A DNA stretch of 64,000 nucleotides. It comes from Hyphomicrobiales bacterium (lineage in GTDB: Bacteria; Pseudomonadota; Alphaproteobacteria; Rhizobiales; Beijerinckiaceae). The stretch covers positions 1-64,000 of the forward strand of contig JAIXUP010000017.1 of assembly GCA_027483505.1 (NCBI GenBank). Direction: 5' to 3'. The notes under the pieces are model-generated. The model worked only from the letters and a program-made list of their open reading frames with translations, was not told the DNA's origin and did no database searches. Positions 40,932 through 51,108 of this stretch are shown here, one piece after another. Each line of letters begins with the position of its first letter. The stretch's first letter is position 1. The position numbers were made by a program, and so were the translations under genes.

Positions 40932-41834
40932 TCAGGGGCGGTGCGGCAACGCGTCATGGCGCGCCTTCAGGCTGAGCAGATCGGCCCAGGCCTGCCGCTT
41001 GGCGATCGGGCTGCGCAGCAGATAGGCCGGATGCAGCATCGGCATGGCCGGGATTTCGCGACCGCCGACATTGTAGGTCAACCAGCGCCCACGCGCGGCC
41101 ATGATGCCCTTGACATCGAGCAGAGCCTGCGAGGACGGCCCGCCGATGGTGACGAGAATGTCCGGATTGGCCAGTTCGATCTGACGGACGATAAAGGGAC
41201 GGCAGGCCAGCATCTCCTGCGTCGTCGGCGTGCGGTTGCCGGGCGGACGCCAGGGCACGATGTTCGCGATGTAGACATGCTCGGCCCGGCTGAGCCCGAT
41301 CGCGGCGAGCATGCGGTCGAGCAACTGGCCCGAGACGCCGACGAAGGGCAGGCCCTGCCGGTCCTCGTCCTCACCGGGGGCTTCGCCAACCAGCATGATG
41401 CGCCCTGCTGGGTTGCCGTCGGCGAAGCACAGGTTCTTGGCTCCCGCCTTGAGGGCGCAGCCGTCAAAGCTCGCGAGCGCGGCCCTCAAGTCGTCGAGCG
41501 TGCGGGCCGAAGCAGCAAGCTCGCCCGCATAGGCGGCTGCGGCGTCCGCGCCAAGCGACGCTGCCGCCAGCGCGGGCCGTGGCGCTTCCGGCGCAACCGC
41601 CGGCGCCCGGCTCAGAACCCGCCGTGGCGCAGACTGCCCTGACGGGGCGTCCGCAGTGTCGCCCGATGCGCGCTGCGTGACGGCCCCGCCTTCCGGTAGC
41701 GCCGACGCTGGAAAAGCGCCCTCGGCAAACCGGTCATGGGCGACCTCGTCGAGCGCGCAATCCACCCCCGCCTCGGCATAGAAGGCAAGAATGTCAGCGA
41801 GTTCCGCTGGGCTGAGGGTCTGGGCGGCAGGCAT
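40932..41834 (-). CDS. uracil-DNA glycosylase (type 4/5 family)
   Basis: [53 protein letters not shown]. Confidence 0.92.
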   Translation of the reverse strand: MPAAQTLSPAELADILAFYAEAGVDCALDEVAHDRFAEGAFPASALPEGGAVTQRASGDTADAPSGQSAPRRVLSRAPAVAPEAPRPALAAASLGADAAAAYAGELAASARTLDDLRAALASFDGCALKAGAKNLCFADGNPAGRIMLVGEAPGEDEDRQGLPFVGVSGQLLDRMLAAIGLSRAEHVYIANIVPWRPPGNRTPTTQEMLACRPFIVRQIELANPDILVTIGGPSSQALLDVKGIMAARGRWLTYNVGGREIPAMPMLHPAYLLRSPIAKRQAWADLLSLKARHDALPHRP

Positions 41835-42011
41835 GGACCAGCGTCATAGCATGCCGCCTGAGTCACCGCGAGGGCGGCGAGGCGATGACGCTTTGTCGCC
41901 GGAGTGCCTTACGCTCTTCCCCCCTTGCATCGCCGCGCGCCCTCGCTCAAACACGCTCTTGAGAAACCTGCGAAAACCAGATAGTTCATATCTAAACCAT
42001 CTGAAGCGCCG

Positions 42012-43700
42012 ATGCCGCGCCGGGAGGACATGATGAGCGATTTGCCGGAACGCGAGGCGATGGACTACGACGTCGTGATCGTTGGGGCGGGTCCGGCCGG
42101 ACTGGCCGCCGCTATCCGCCTCAAGCAGATCAACGCCGATACCACGGTGGTCGTGGTCGAGAAGGGCTCGGAGGTCGGGGCGCACATCCTGTCCGGCGCC
42201 GTGATCGACCCGATCGGCCTCGACATGCTGTTGCCGGACTGGCGCAACGACGGCGCACGGCCGCTGACCACCGAGGTGACCGAGGACCGGTTCTATTTTC
42301 TCGGCCCGGCCGGCGGCGTCCGCCTGCCGAACTTCGCGATGCCGAAGCTGATGGACAATCACGGCAATTTCGTCGGCTCGCTCGGCAATGTGACGCGCTG
42401 GCTGGCCACGCAGGCCGAGGCGCTCGGCGTGGAGATCTATCCGGGCTTCGCCGCCGCCGAGGTTCTGTTCGACGATCACGGCGCGGTGACCGGCATCGCC
42501 ACGGGCGACATGGGCATCGCCAAGGATGGCTCGATCTCCGAGCGCTTCACCCGCGGCATGGAGTTGCGCGGGCGCTACACGCTGTTCGGCGAAGGAGTGC
42601 GCGGGCACCTGTCCAAACAGCTGATCAAACGCTTCGACCTGTCACGCGGCAAGGAGCCGCAGAAATTCGGCATCGGCCTCAAGGAATTGTGGCAGGTGAA
42701 GCCGGACAAGCATGTGAAGGGCTTGGTGCAGCACTCGTTCGGCTGGCCGCTCGACATGAAGACGGGCGGTGGCTCGTTCCTCTACCATTTCGACGACAAT
42801 CTGGTTTCGGTCGGCTTCGTGGTCCACCTCAACTACCAGAACCCGACGCTGTCGCCCTTCGATGAGTTCCAGCGCTTCAAGACGCATGAGATGGTGCGTG
42901 ACGTCTTCGAGGGCGGCAAGCGGCTGAGCTACGGCGCGCGCGCCATCACCGAAGGCGGCTGGCAGTCGGTGCCGCGTCTGACCTTTCCGGGCGGGGCACT
43001 GCTCGGCTGCTCGGCCGGCTTCGTCAACGTGCCGCGCATCAAGGGCAGCCACAACGCCATCATCTCCGGCATGCTGGCGGCCGAGCATCTCAGCGAAGCC
43101 CTGGCGGCGGGCCGCGCCCATGACGAGGTCACGGGCTATGAGGAGGCCTGGCGCTCATCGGAAATCGGGCGCGATCTCAAGCCGGTGCGCAACGTCAAAC
43201 CGCTGTGGTCGAAGTTCGGCACCATCGGCGGGGTGATGCTCGGCGGCGTCGACATGTGGTGCAACGAGCTTCTCGGGCTGTCGCCCTTCGGCACGATGAA
43301 GCACGGTAAGGCCGACTTCGAGACGCTGAAGCCGATCGATCAGGTCAAGCCGATCACCTACCCCAAACCCGACGGCGTCGTCTCGTTCGACAAGCTGTCG
43401 TCGGTGTTCATGTCCTCGACCAATCACGAGGAAGACCAGCCGGCCCATCTGAAGCTGCTCGATGCCTCGGTGCCGATCGCGAGGAACCTGCCGATGTACG
43501 GCGAGCCTGCCCGGCTCTACTGCCCCGCCGGCGTCTATGAGGTGGTCTATGCGGACACCGAGAAGAAGACCGATCCGCGCTTCGTGATCAACGCCCAGAA
43601 CTGCGTGCACTGCAAGACCTGCGACATCAAGGACCCGTCGCAGAACATCAACTGGGTCACGCCGGAAGGCGGCGGCGGGCCGAACTATCCGAACATGTAG
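42012..43700 (+). CDS. electron transfer flavoprotein-ubiquinone oxidoreductase
   Basis: DVVIVGAGPAGLAAAIRLKQ; C-terminal CVHCKTCDIKDPSQNINWVTPEGGGGPNYPNM. Confidence 0.96.
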   Translation: MPRREDMMSDLPEREAMDYDVVIVGAGPAGLAAAIRLKQINADTTVVVVEKGSEVGAHILSGAVIDPIGLDMLLPDWRNDGARPLTTEVTEDRFYFLGPAGGVRLPNFAMPKLMDNHGNFVGSLGNVTRWLATQAEALGVEIYPGFAAAEVLFDDHGAVTGIATGDMGIAKDGSISERFTRGMELRGRYTLFGEGVRGHLSKQLIKRFDLSRGKEPQKFGIGLKELWQVKPDKHVKGLVQHSFGWPLDMKTGGGSFLYHFDDNLVSVGFVVHLNYQNPTLSPFDEFQRFKTHEMVRDVFEGGKRLSYGARAITEGGWQSVPRLTFPGGALLGCSAGFVNVPRIKGSHNAIISGMLAAEHLSEALAAGRAHDEVTGYEEAWRSSEIGRDLKPVRNVKPLWSKFGTIGGVMLGGVDMWCNELLGLSPFGTMKHGKADFETLKPIDQVKPITYPKPDGVVSFDKLSSVFMSSTNHEEDQPAHLKLLDASVPIARNLPMYGEPARLYCPAGVYEVVYADTEKKTDPRFVINAQNCVHCKTCDIKDPSQNINWVTPEGGGGPNYPNM

Positions 43701-44864
43701 GTGATCCAACAGCGCGGAGCCGGCCCCGGCCTCCGCGATTCCAGGCCCAGCGAAAGTCCGACCATGCGCAACGCCATCCGCCCGTCCGTCGCCCGGCTGC
43801 CCCTGTTCGGCAGCATCCCGACTGCCGACAGCCTTGCGTCGTCCGTCCCCGCGCAGGCGCTCCTGCACCTCAATGAATGTCCCTACCCGCCGTCGCCCAA
43901 GGTCGTCGCAGCGATCCAGGAGCATGCCGCAGGGCTCAACCGCTATGCCGAGCCGCGCCCGGAGAAGCTGAGCGCAATGCTGGCGGACCGGACCGGCGTT
44001 CCGGCAAACCGGATCGTGATCGGAAACGGCTCGGATGAAATCCTGGCGCTGATCTCGGTCATGACGCTGGAAGCCGGCGACAACGCCGTCATGCCCACGC
44101 CGTCCTTTCCGCGCTACCGCATCGCTGCGGCCATGCAGGGCGCCGAGCCGCGGCTGGTCGGCCTCCAGCCCGATGGCAGCAATGACGTCGGTGCGCTTCT
44201 GGCCGCCATCGATGACAGGACGCGCGTGGTCTACGCCTGCACGCCGAACAATCCCAGCGGCGCGCCCATGTCGATGGCCGATCTCGAGCGGCTCGTGCAC
44301 GGCGTGCCGGATTACGTGCTGCTCGTGATGGATGAGGCCTATGTCGAGTTCGACCAGTTCGAGGGCGGGGTCGGCGCGCTTCCCGTGCTGCAAGGCCGGA
44401 CGGGGCTGTGGGCGTCGACGCGGACCTTCTCGAAGGCCTACGCACTGGCGGGGCTCAGGATCGGCTACGCCCTGTGCGGCAGCCTTGACGTCGCCGAATC
44501 GCTGGTGAAGGTGAAAACCAATTTCAACCTCAACCGGCTGGCCGTGCATGCCGCCGTCGCGGCCCTTGACGATCAGGCCTATTCCGACCGCTGCATCGCC
44601 GCTGCAGTGGGCGAGCGCGAGCGTCTTGCCGCGCGCCTGAACGGGCTGGGCTTCAGGACCCTGCCGTCGCGCGCCAATTTCATCTCGTTCGACCTCGGCC
44701 GCAATTCGGTTCCGGTTATGGCGGCCATGGCGGCGCGCGGCGTGCTGGTGCGGGAGTGGCGGGACCCTGGCTTCGAGACCTTCATGCGGATTTCGATCGG
44801 GCTGCCGGCGGAGAACGACCGGGCGTTCGAAGCGCTCAAGGACAGCCTGGCGCCGGCGGGTTGA
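43701..44864 (+). CDS. pyridoxal phosphate-dependent aminotransferase (HisC-like)
   Basis: HLNECPYPPSPKV, GNGSDEILALI, TRTFSKAYALAGLRIGYAL; start may be ATG at 43764. Confidence 0.88.
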   Translation: MIQQRGAGPGLRDSRPSESPTMRNAIRPSVARLPLFGSIPTADSLASSVPAQALLHLNECPYPPSPKVVAAIQEHAAGLNRYAEPRPEKLSAMLADRTGVPANRIVIGNGSDEILALISVMTLEAGDNAVMPTPSFPRYRIAAAMQGAEPRLVGLQPDGSNDVGALLAAIDDRTRVVYACTPNNPSGAPMSMADLERLVHGVPDYVLLVMDEAYVEFDQFEGGVGALPVLQGRTGLWASTRTFSKAYALAGLRIGYALCGSLDVAESLVKVKTNFNLNRLAVHAAVAALDDQAYSDRCIAAAVGERERLAARLNGLGFRTLPSRANFISFDLGRNSVPVMAAMAARGVLVREWRDPGFETFMRISIGLPAENDRAFEALKDSLAPAG

Positions 44865-45048
44865 AGGCCGTGCAAGGCTCTCCGGGGCCGGAAAGCGCGT
44901 GGACGCGGCCCGCCATGGCGGGTTGCGACTTGTGCAAACGCCGTGATGCAGCCATCTTGCACGCGCACGGTCAGTGTTTGCGTCGCGCACCGGGCGCTGG
45001 CTCAAGGGCGCCGATGCATCGCCGCCCGATCATGATGAGGCTCACGTG

Positions 45049-46893
45049 ATGTTTTTCAGGAACTCCATCGACACGGTGCGCGTGGAGACGCAGTCCATCC
45101 GATCGCGCCTCGGTGGCCTTGTCAAAGCCTCGGCCCTGTCGCTGGCGGTCACCTTGGGGACCGGCGCCGCACTGGCCAGCGCCCAGCAGCAGCCGACGCG
45201 CCAGCCGGAGCGTTTTGAGCCTGCCGACAGCATCGAAGGCAATTATCTCTCCGCCTTGATCGCCGGCTCGGCCCGCGACACCTCCGCCGCCGCGACCTTC
45301 CTGCGGGAGGCGCTCCGCGCAGACCCGCGCAACCAGGAACTGATCGAGCGCTCCTTCATCGCCTTCCTGGCGGATGGGGCGATGTCGGATGCCTTCCGCA
45401 GCGCCGAACGGATCATCGCGCGCGATCCCAACAACGGGTTGGCGCTGATGACGCTCGCGGTGCGGGCGCTGAAGAACAAGCAGTTCCAGACCGCGCGTGA
45501 GCGTCTGCGGGGGGGCGCGCGCAACCGCGCCGCCGACATCACCTCAACCTTGCTGACAGCCTGGGCCTTCGCCGGCGCTGGCGACCAGAAGCGCGCCGTC
45601 GAGGCGGTCGACCGACTCGGCGGGGATGCCTCGGTCACGACCTTCCGCGACTACCATGCCGCGCTGATCCACGACATGCTGGGCAACACCGCCGAAGCCC
45701 AGAGGCGCTTGAAGGCGGCCTATGACAGCGATCCGGTCAGCCTCCGCACGGTCGACGCCTGGGCGCGCCTCCAGGCCCGCCGGGGCGACGTCGCCGGCGC
45801 GCGCGACACCTATGAGCGCTTCAACCGCCTGTTGCCGAACCACCCGGTCATTCGCGATGCGATGGACACGCTGGGCTCGGCAAAGCCAGCGGAACTGGCA
45901 ACGGCGTTGCCGCGCACGGTCGCCACGGCCCAGCAGGGCGCGGCCGAGACGCTGTTCGGACTGGCGAGCGCCGGCAACCGCGATGACAATGATTCCGTCA
46001 TCGTGATCATCTACCTCAGGCTCGCACTCTATCTTGATCCAACCCACGAGATGGCGATCATCACGCTCGGGGACACGCTGGAGCGCGCCAAGCAGCCCGA
46101 CGACGCCATCGCGGTCTTCGACCGCATGCCGGCGAACTCGCCGCTGAGGAGCATTGCCGAGGTCCAGATCGGCCTTGGGCTGGAGGCGATGGGCCGCAAG
46201 GACGAGGCGATCCAGCATCTTGAAGCGGCGATCAAGGACGATCCGGGCAATCTCGAAGCCCTTTCGGCCATCGGCGGCGTCTACCGGGCCCGCAAGGAGT
46301 TCGCCAAGGCGGCAGAGTTCTACGAGAAGGGCATCGCCCAGATCGGGACGCCGCAGCGGCACCACTGGAACCTGTTCTACGCGCGCGGCATCGCCTATGA
46401 GCGGACCAAGCGCTGGCCGCTCGCCGAAGCCGACTTCAAGAAGGCGCTTGAACTGATCCCCGAAAGCATGAACGCCAACCGCGCGCTGGTGCTGAACTAT
46501 CTCGGCTATTCGTGGGTCGACCAGGGCATCAACCTGGACGAGGCCTTCATGATGCTGCGCAAGGCCGTCGAACTGAAGCCACGGGACGGCTACATCATCG
46601 ACAGCCTCGGCTGGGCCTATTTCCGGCTCGGCCGCTACGAGGACGCGGTGCGTGAGCTTGAACGCGCCATCGAGTTGCGTCCTGCTGACCCTGTGATCAA
46701 CGACCACCTGGGCGACGCCTATTGGCGGGTCGGCCGCAAGCTCGAAGCCCGCTTCCAGTGGAACCATGCGCGCGACCTCAAGCCCGAACCGGAAGATCTG
46801 CCCAAGATCCTCGGCAAGATCGAGAACGGCCTCGACGACGAGGCAAAGCCGGCATCCGCCGTGGCGGAGCCGCCCAAGAAGAATGACGGCTGA
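45049..46893 (+). CDS. tetratricopeptide repeat protein
   Basis: 614 aa, N-terminal signal; repeated TPR helices in C-terminal half (YIIDSLGWAYFRLGRYEDAVRELERAIELRPADPVINDHLGDAYWRVG). Confidence 0.92.
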   Translation: MFFRNSIDTVRVETQSIRSRLGGLVKASALSLAVTLGTGAALASAQQQPTRQPERFEPADSIEGNYLSALIAGSARDTSAAATFLREALRADPRNQELIERSFIAFLADGAMSDAFRSAERIIARDPNNGLALMTLAVRALKNKQFQTARERLRGGARNRAADITSTLLTAWAFAGAGDQKRAVEAVDRLGGDASVTTFRDYHAALIHDMLGNTAEAQRRLKAAYDSDPVSLRTVDAWARLQARRGDVAGARDTYERFNRLLPNHPVIRDAMDTLGSAKPAELATALPRTVATAQQGAAETLFGLASAGNRDDNDSVIVIIYLRLALYLDPTHEMAIITLGDTLERAKQPDDAIAVFDRMPANSPLRSIAEVQIGLGLEAMGRKDEAIQHLEAAIKDDPGNLEALSAIGGVYRARKEFAKAAEFYEKGIAQIGTPQRHHWNLFYARGIAYERTKRWPLAEADFKKALELIPESMNANRALVLNYLGYSWVDQGINLDEAFMMLRKAVELKPRDGYIIDSLGWAYFRLGRYEDAVRELERAIELRPADPVINDHLGDAYWRVGRKLEARFQWNHARDLKPEPEDLPKILGKIENGLDDEAKPASAVAEPPKKNDG

Positions 46894-46913
46894 CGCGGAC
46901 CACCCGGCGCTCC

Positions 46914-47810
46914 ATGCTGACCGTCCGCGCGCCCGCCAAGGTCAACCTGACGCTGACTGTGCACGGACGCCGCGACGACGGCTACCATGACCTCACCAGC
47001 CTTGTGGTGTTTGCCGGCGTCGGTGACACCTTGTCGCTCACGCCCGACGCGCCGTTCGGCCTGAGCATCACCGGCCCGTTCGGCGAAGGCCTCGGGACAG
47101 GACCGGACAATCTGGTGCTGCGCGCCGCCGAAAGGCTTTACCAACATCTTGGACGCCCTCCGCGCGGCCATTTTGCGCTGGTCAAGCGGCTCCCGGTGGC
47201 GTCGGGCATCGGCGGCGGTTCAGCCGATGCGGCGGCAGCCTTGCGGTTGCTGGCGCAGGTTCACGATCTTTCCCTGGCCGATCCCGCCCTGATGGCAGCA
47301 TCCAGGGAGAGCGGAGCCGACGTTCCCGTCTGCCTGATGGCCAGAGCGCGGATCATGAGCGGGATCGGCGACAGCCTTGGCCCACCCTTGCGGCTGCCGA
47401 AGCTGTTTACGGTGCTGGTCAACCCTGGCCTGGCTGTCCCGACCGCCGCGGTGTTCGCGTCACTGGGACTTGCGCACGGCCAGCGACACGCGACGACGGC
47501 GGCTTCGGGAGCGTCCGGCGCCGTGGCCTCCTGGCATGAGGACTGGCCGGAAGACAGCCGCGGGATGATTGCAAGCCTGCAGTCCGGCCATGGCAACGAT
47601 CTTGAGGCGCCGGCCATACGAACCGCGCCGGTGATCGACACGGTCCTTGACGCGCTCCGGGCAACCGAGGGCTGCCGCCTCGCCCGCATGTCGGGTTCCG
47701 GCGCAACCTGCTTCGGACTGTTCGACGACTGCGCAAGCAGCGCCCGGGCAGCCCGGCAGATCGGGCGGTCTCACCCGAACTGGTGGGTCAAGCCGACGGT
47801 CCTGCGCTGA
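46914..47810 (+). CDS. ispE: 4-diphosphocytidyl-2-C-methyl-D-erythritol kinase
   Basis: VRAPAKVNLTLTVHGRRDDGYHDLTSLVVF; PVASGIGGGSADAAAALR GHMP motif. Confidence 0.94.
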   Translation: MLTVRAPAKVNLTLTVHGRRDDGYHDLTSLVVFAGVGDTLSLTPDAPFGLSITGPFGEGLGTGPDNLVLRAAERLYQHLGRPPRGHFALVKRLPVASGIGGGSADAAAALRLLAQVHDLSLADPALMAASRESGADVPVCLMARARIMSGIGDSLGPPLRLPKLFTVLVNPGLAVPTAAVFASLGLAHGQRHATTAASGASGAVASWHEDWPEDSRGMIASLQSGHGNDLEAPAIRTAPVIDTVLDALRATEGCRLARMSGSGATCFGLFDDCASSARAARQIGRSHPNWWVKPTVLR

Positions 47811-47831
47811 GCCGCCGTGCGGCCTCGATGT

Positions 47832-48848
47832 TCAGTGGGCGCGGGCGATGCAGAATTCGACAGCGCCGGCCATGGCCGCCTTCATCTCGCTGTCGGGGAA
47901 CAGCGCCAGCGCGTCGAGCGCCATTGCGCCATAGTGGCGAGCCCGTTCGATCGTGTCATCCAGGGCGCGGTGCTTTTTCATGATCGCCGTGGCCTGTTCG
48001 AGATCGCCGTCCCTGACATCGCCCTGGGCCAGCGTGCGTTGCCAGAAGGCGCGCTCCGTCGCGTTGCCGCGCCGGAACGAGAGTACGACCGGCAAGGTGA
48101 TCTTGCCCTCACGGAAATCATCGCCGACATTTTTGCCAAGCCGGGCGGCGACGCCGCCATAGTCCAGCGCGTCATCCACGAGCTGGAAGGCTATGCCCAG
48201 ATTGAGGCCGAAGCTGCGGCAGGCGGCGTGCTCCCCCTTTGGCCGGTCCGCGATCACAGGCCCGACCTCACAGGCGGCTGCGAACAGTTCGGCTGTCTTG
48301 CCCCGGATCACGGCGAGGTATTCGTCTTCCGTGGTTTCGGTGTTCTTGGCGGCGGCCAGTTGCATGACCTCGCCCTCGGCGATGACGGCGGCGGCGGTCG
48401 ACAGGATTTCAAGCGCCCGCAGGGAGCCGACCTCGACCATCATGCGGAACGCCTGGCCGAGCAGAAAGTCGCCGACCAGCACGCTGGCCTCATTGCCCCA
48501 GAGCATGCGCGCAGCGAGCTTGCCGCGTCGCATGTCGCTCTGGTCGACGACATCATCGTGCAGCAAGGTCGCCGTGTGCATGAACTCGACGGAGGCCGCC
48601 AGCTTGACATGGCCATCGCCGCGATAGCCGCAGAGGTTGGCGGTGGCGAGCGTCAGCATCGGACGCAGGCGCTTGCCGCCAGAAGAAATCAGGTGGTTGG
48701 CCACCTCGGGAATCATCGTGACCTCGGACCCGGTTCGCGACAGGATCATGGCGTTGACCCGCTCCATGTCCGGGCGCGTCAACGCCACCAGCGCACCGAT
48801 GCCGTCGCGGCCGACATCCTTGTCCTCAAACGGTATGACGAGTCCCAA
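47832..48848 (-). CDS. polyprenyl synthetase (octaprenyl/decaprenyl diphosphate synthase-like)
   Basis: GGKRLRPMLTLATANLCGY, EFMHTATLLHDDVVDQSDMRRG, FQLVDDALDYGG. Confidence 0.94.
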   Translation of the reverse strand: MGLVIPFEDKDVGRDGIGALVALTRPDMERVNAMILSRTGSEVTMIPEVANHLISSGGKRLRPMLTLATANLCGYRGDGHVKLAASVEFMHTATLLHDDVVDQSDMRRGKLAARMLWGNEASVLVGDFLLGQAFRMMVEVGSLRALEILSTAAAVIAEGEVMQLAAAKNTETTEDEYLAVIRGKTAELFAAACEVGPVIADRPKGEHAACRSFGLNLGIAFQLVDDALDYGGVAARLGKNVGDDFREGKITLPVVLSFRRGNATERAFWQRTLAQGDVRDGDLEQATAIMKKHRALDDTIERARHYGAMALDALALFPDSEMKAAMAGAVEFCIARAH

Positions 48849-48996
48849 AGTCTGATCCCCTGCCTCCGGCCTGCGCCATCACGATGGAGCACGCCACACC
48901 GAACCGGCCTTCCGCTCTTGCACTGATCGCGTCCATGCGACAAATGCCTTGGCGCTGCAAGCCTGTTGCGTCAATGGGCCGCCACGGAACCGCACG

Positions 48997-49230
48997 ATGA
49001 TCGAGATCCTGCGCACCAACAACCTGGTCACGATCAGCGCCGTCGAAGCGCTGCTGAACGCGGCCGACATCCACGTCCTGGTCGCGGATGGCTACATCAG
49101 CGCGCTCGAAGGCTCAATCGGCGCGTTCCAACGTCGGGTCCTCGTTCTGGACGACGAGGAGGCCGAGGCGCGCGCCCTGATCGCGGCCGCAGGCATGGGA
49201 GCGGAGCTGCGCGATGCCAGAGGAGGCTGA
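48997..49230 (+). CDS. DUF2007 putative signal-transducing protein
   Basis: MIEILRTNNLVTISAVEALLNAADIHVLVADGYISALEGSIGAFQRRVLVLDDEEAEAR. Confidence 0.88.
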   Translation: MIEILRTNNLVTISAVEALLNAADIHVLVADGYISALEGSIGAFQRRVLVLDDEEAEARALIAAAGMGAELRDARGG

Positions 49231-49984
49231 TCCTGACGGGACAGCCGTTCGCGAGGACAGGCTGCTCGGGGACCGCCTGCGTCTGGTGCAGGCGCCAAAG
49301 GGGCATCGCGCCGGAACGGACGCCATCCTGCTGATCGCCGCCGCCGGTGCTGCGCGCCATCTGATCGATCTGGGCAGCGGCGTAGGCACGGTCGGGCTGG
49401 GCCTCGTCGCGCTCGGACGTGCCGGAAAGGCCACCTTGGTGGAGCGCGACGCCGGTGCTGCCGACCTCGCCCGGCGGAACGTGGCGTTGAACGGTCTTGG
49501 CGGGCGCGTCGCGGTTGTCGAGACCGATATCACCGCGCCGGCGCGCGTGCATGCATCGCTGGGACTGAGCCCGGGGACGGCCGACCTTGTGGTGAGCAAC
49601 CCCCCGTTCAACCGGACAGGCCAGCACCGCGCCTCGCCGGACCCTGCGCGCGCACTGGCCCACGCGATGACGCCAGACGAACTCGGCCACTGGCTGAAGA
49701 CAGCAGCGCGGCTTCTGGCCGGGCAGGGCCGCCTGGTCATGATCCACCGGCCGGAGGCGCTGCCTTGGCTGCTGCCGCTCATGGCGCAGCGCTTCGGCAG
49801 CTTCGGGATCAGGCCTGTGCACGCCAGGCCGGACGAGCCGGCCAAACGCCTTCTCATCGGGGCCGTTCTGGGCGGCAAGGCGCCGGCAAGGCTCCTGCCG
49901 GCGCTCATCCTGCATCAGACCGACGGGCACTTCACGCCGCTCGCCGAAAGCCTCAGCCATGGCGAGGCTGAGATCGCCCTGTGA
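49214..49984 (+). CDS. tRNA1(Val) (adenine-N6)-methyltransferase-like methyltransferase
   Basis: LIDLGSGVGTVGLGLVALG SAM motif; LVVSNPPFNRTG N6-MTase NPPY-like motif. Confidence 0.88.
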   Translation: MPEEADPDGTAVREDRLLGDRLRLVQAPKGHRAGTDAILLIAAAGAARHLIDLGSGVGTVGLGLVALGRAGKATLVERDAGAADLARRNVALNGLGGRVAVVETDITAPARVHASLGLSPGTADLVVSNPPFNRTGQHRASPDPARALAHAMTPDELGHWLKTAARLLAGQGRLVMIHRPEALPWLLPLMAQRFGSFGIRPVHARPDEPAKRLLIGAVLGGKAPARLLPALILHQTDGHFTPLAESLSHGEAEIAL

Positions 49985-49997
49985 TCAGGCCTGCCCT

Positions 49998-50375
49998 TCA
50001 ATGGCAGACGCGGCGGCGCTCGGAGACCCAACCCCAGCCATCCCAATAGCGCACATGGCGCACCACGCAGCGCTGCGGGCCATAGCCATAGACCGGACGA
50101 TCACGCCAGCGGCCATGGCCCCAGTTGCCTTGACCCCAGCCGCCATGTCCCCAGCCACCCTGGCTCCAGGCCTGGCGGGGCTGGCCGAAGCCGTCGCCGC
50201 GCCGGTCGCCATAGGCATGACCATGCCGGTCATATGAACCATGGCCGGGAGATGCGCCGGCCGAAGGCCAGCCCTGCGCGGCGGCCTGATCAGTGGCGGC
50301 CGCCATGGTTGCGCCCAGAACAGCGGTGCCCAGAGCAACCGCAACGGCAACCCTCAAGACGAACTGTCGCGACAT
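49998..50375 (-). CDS. Gly/Trp/His-rich secreted hypothetical protein
   Basis: signal peptide; GGWGHGGWGQGNWGHGRW repeats; C-terminal CVVRHVRYWDGWGWVSERRRVCH. Confidence 0.65.
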   Translation of the reverse strand: MSRQFVLRVAVAVALGTAVLGATMAAATDQAAAQGWPSAGASPGHGSYDRHGHAYGDRRGDGFGQPRQAWSQGGWGHGGWGQGNWGHGRWRDRPVYGYGPQRCVVRHVRYWDGWGWVSERRRVCH

Positions 50376-50461
50376 CGGATGTATCCTGCAATCCAGATGA
50401 TGGCTGACCGGACACACCGTCCGATCTCTGCGCCACCATGATCGGGATCATCGCAGGAACA

Positions 50462-50493
50462 GGCTGAACGGCGTCAGAGCGCGCCGTTCAGCC
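50462..50493 (-). terminator. perfect 12-bp hairpin downstream of 50507..50890
   Basis: ggctgaacggcg-tcagagcg-cgccgttcagcc. Confidence 0.6.
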
Positions 50494-50506
50494 GCTGTTT
50501 ATCGCC

Positions 50507-50890
50507 TCAATAGGCGCAGACCCTGACAGGTTTGCGGACATAGCCATGCCAGGTGTAGACCTTGCGGTAACGGATCCAGCAGTTGGCGCCGAAGTAGACT
50601 GGCGCCGCATAGACGGGCCGGTAGCGCACCGGGCGATAGTAGACCGGGCGGACATAGCCGCGCCGATAGACGACTGGACGGCCATAGTAGCGCGGACGAT
50701 AGATCGGACGACCATAGGCGACGCGGCGATAGCTGCGCCGGTAAGCGACATCGGTGACCAAGGCGCGGCTCGCCTCGGTCGCGGTCTCGGCGGTCCGTGA
50801 CAGCCCGGTCGCCACTGGCGCCGCCTGCGCCAGGGATGTGACACCCAGGGCCAGACCGGCAGCAATCACCCAACTTACAATGCGCTTCAT
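50507..50890 (-). CDS. Tyr/Arg/Pro-repeat secreted hypothetical protein
   Basis: signal peptide MKRIVSWVIAAGLALGVTSLAQAA; YRPRYYGRPVVYRRGYVRPVYYRPVRYRPVY; C-terminal CWIRYRKVYTWHGYVRKPVRVCAY. Confidence 0.65.
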   Translation of the reverse strand: MKRIVSWVIAAGLALGVTSLAQAAPVATGLSRTAETATEASRALVTDVAYRRSYRRVAYGRPIYRPRYYGRPVVYRRGYVRPVYYRPVRYRPVYAAPVYFGANCWIRYRKVYTWHGYVRKPVRVCAY

Positions 50891-51108
50891 CGCATGCTCT
50901 CCTCTTCATGGAACGGGCCGTCGATCCGCCCGTGCAAGTCACCCCGGCGAAAATCGTAGGCGCAGCGAGATGAACACAGGCTGCATGCGACGTTCAGGAC
51001 CGGTGCAGCAACAGGAGGCCAGATCGGGATGGGCACAAACCCTTGCAGGATCGGACGGAAGACAGCATGCTGACCACCGGTTCAGCCACCGATGCGTGAG
51101 GCACGGCC

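Noticed and set aside
43155-45005. 616-aa antisense ORF opposite ETF-QO and aminotransferase
   Set aside because: Antisense shadow ORF; both sense genes have strong family motifs
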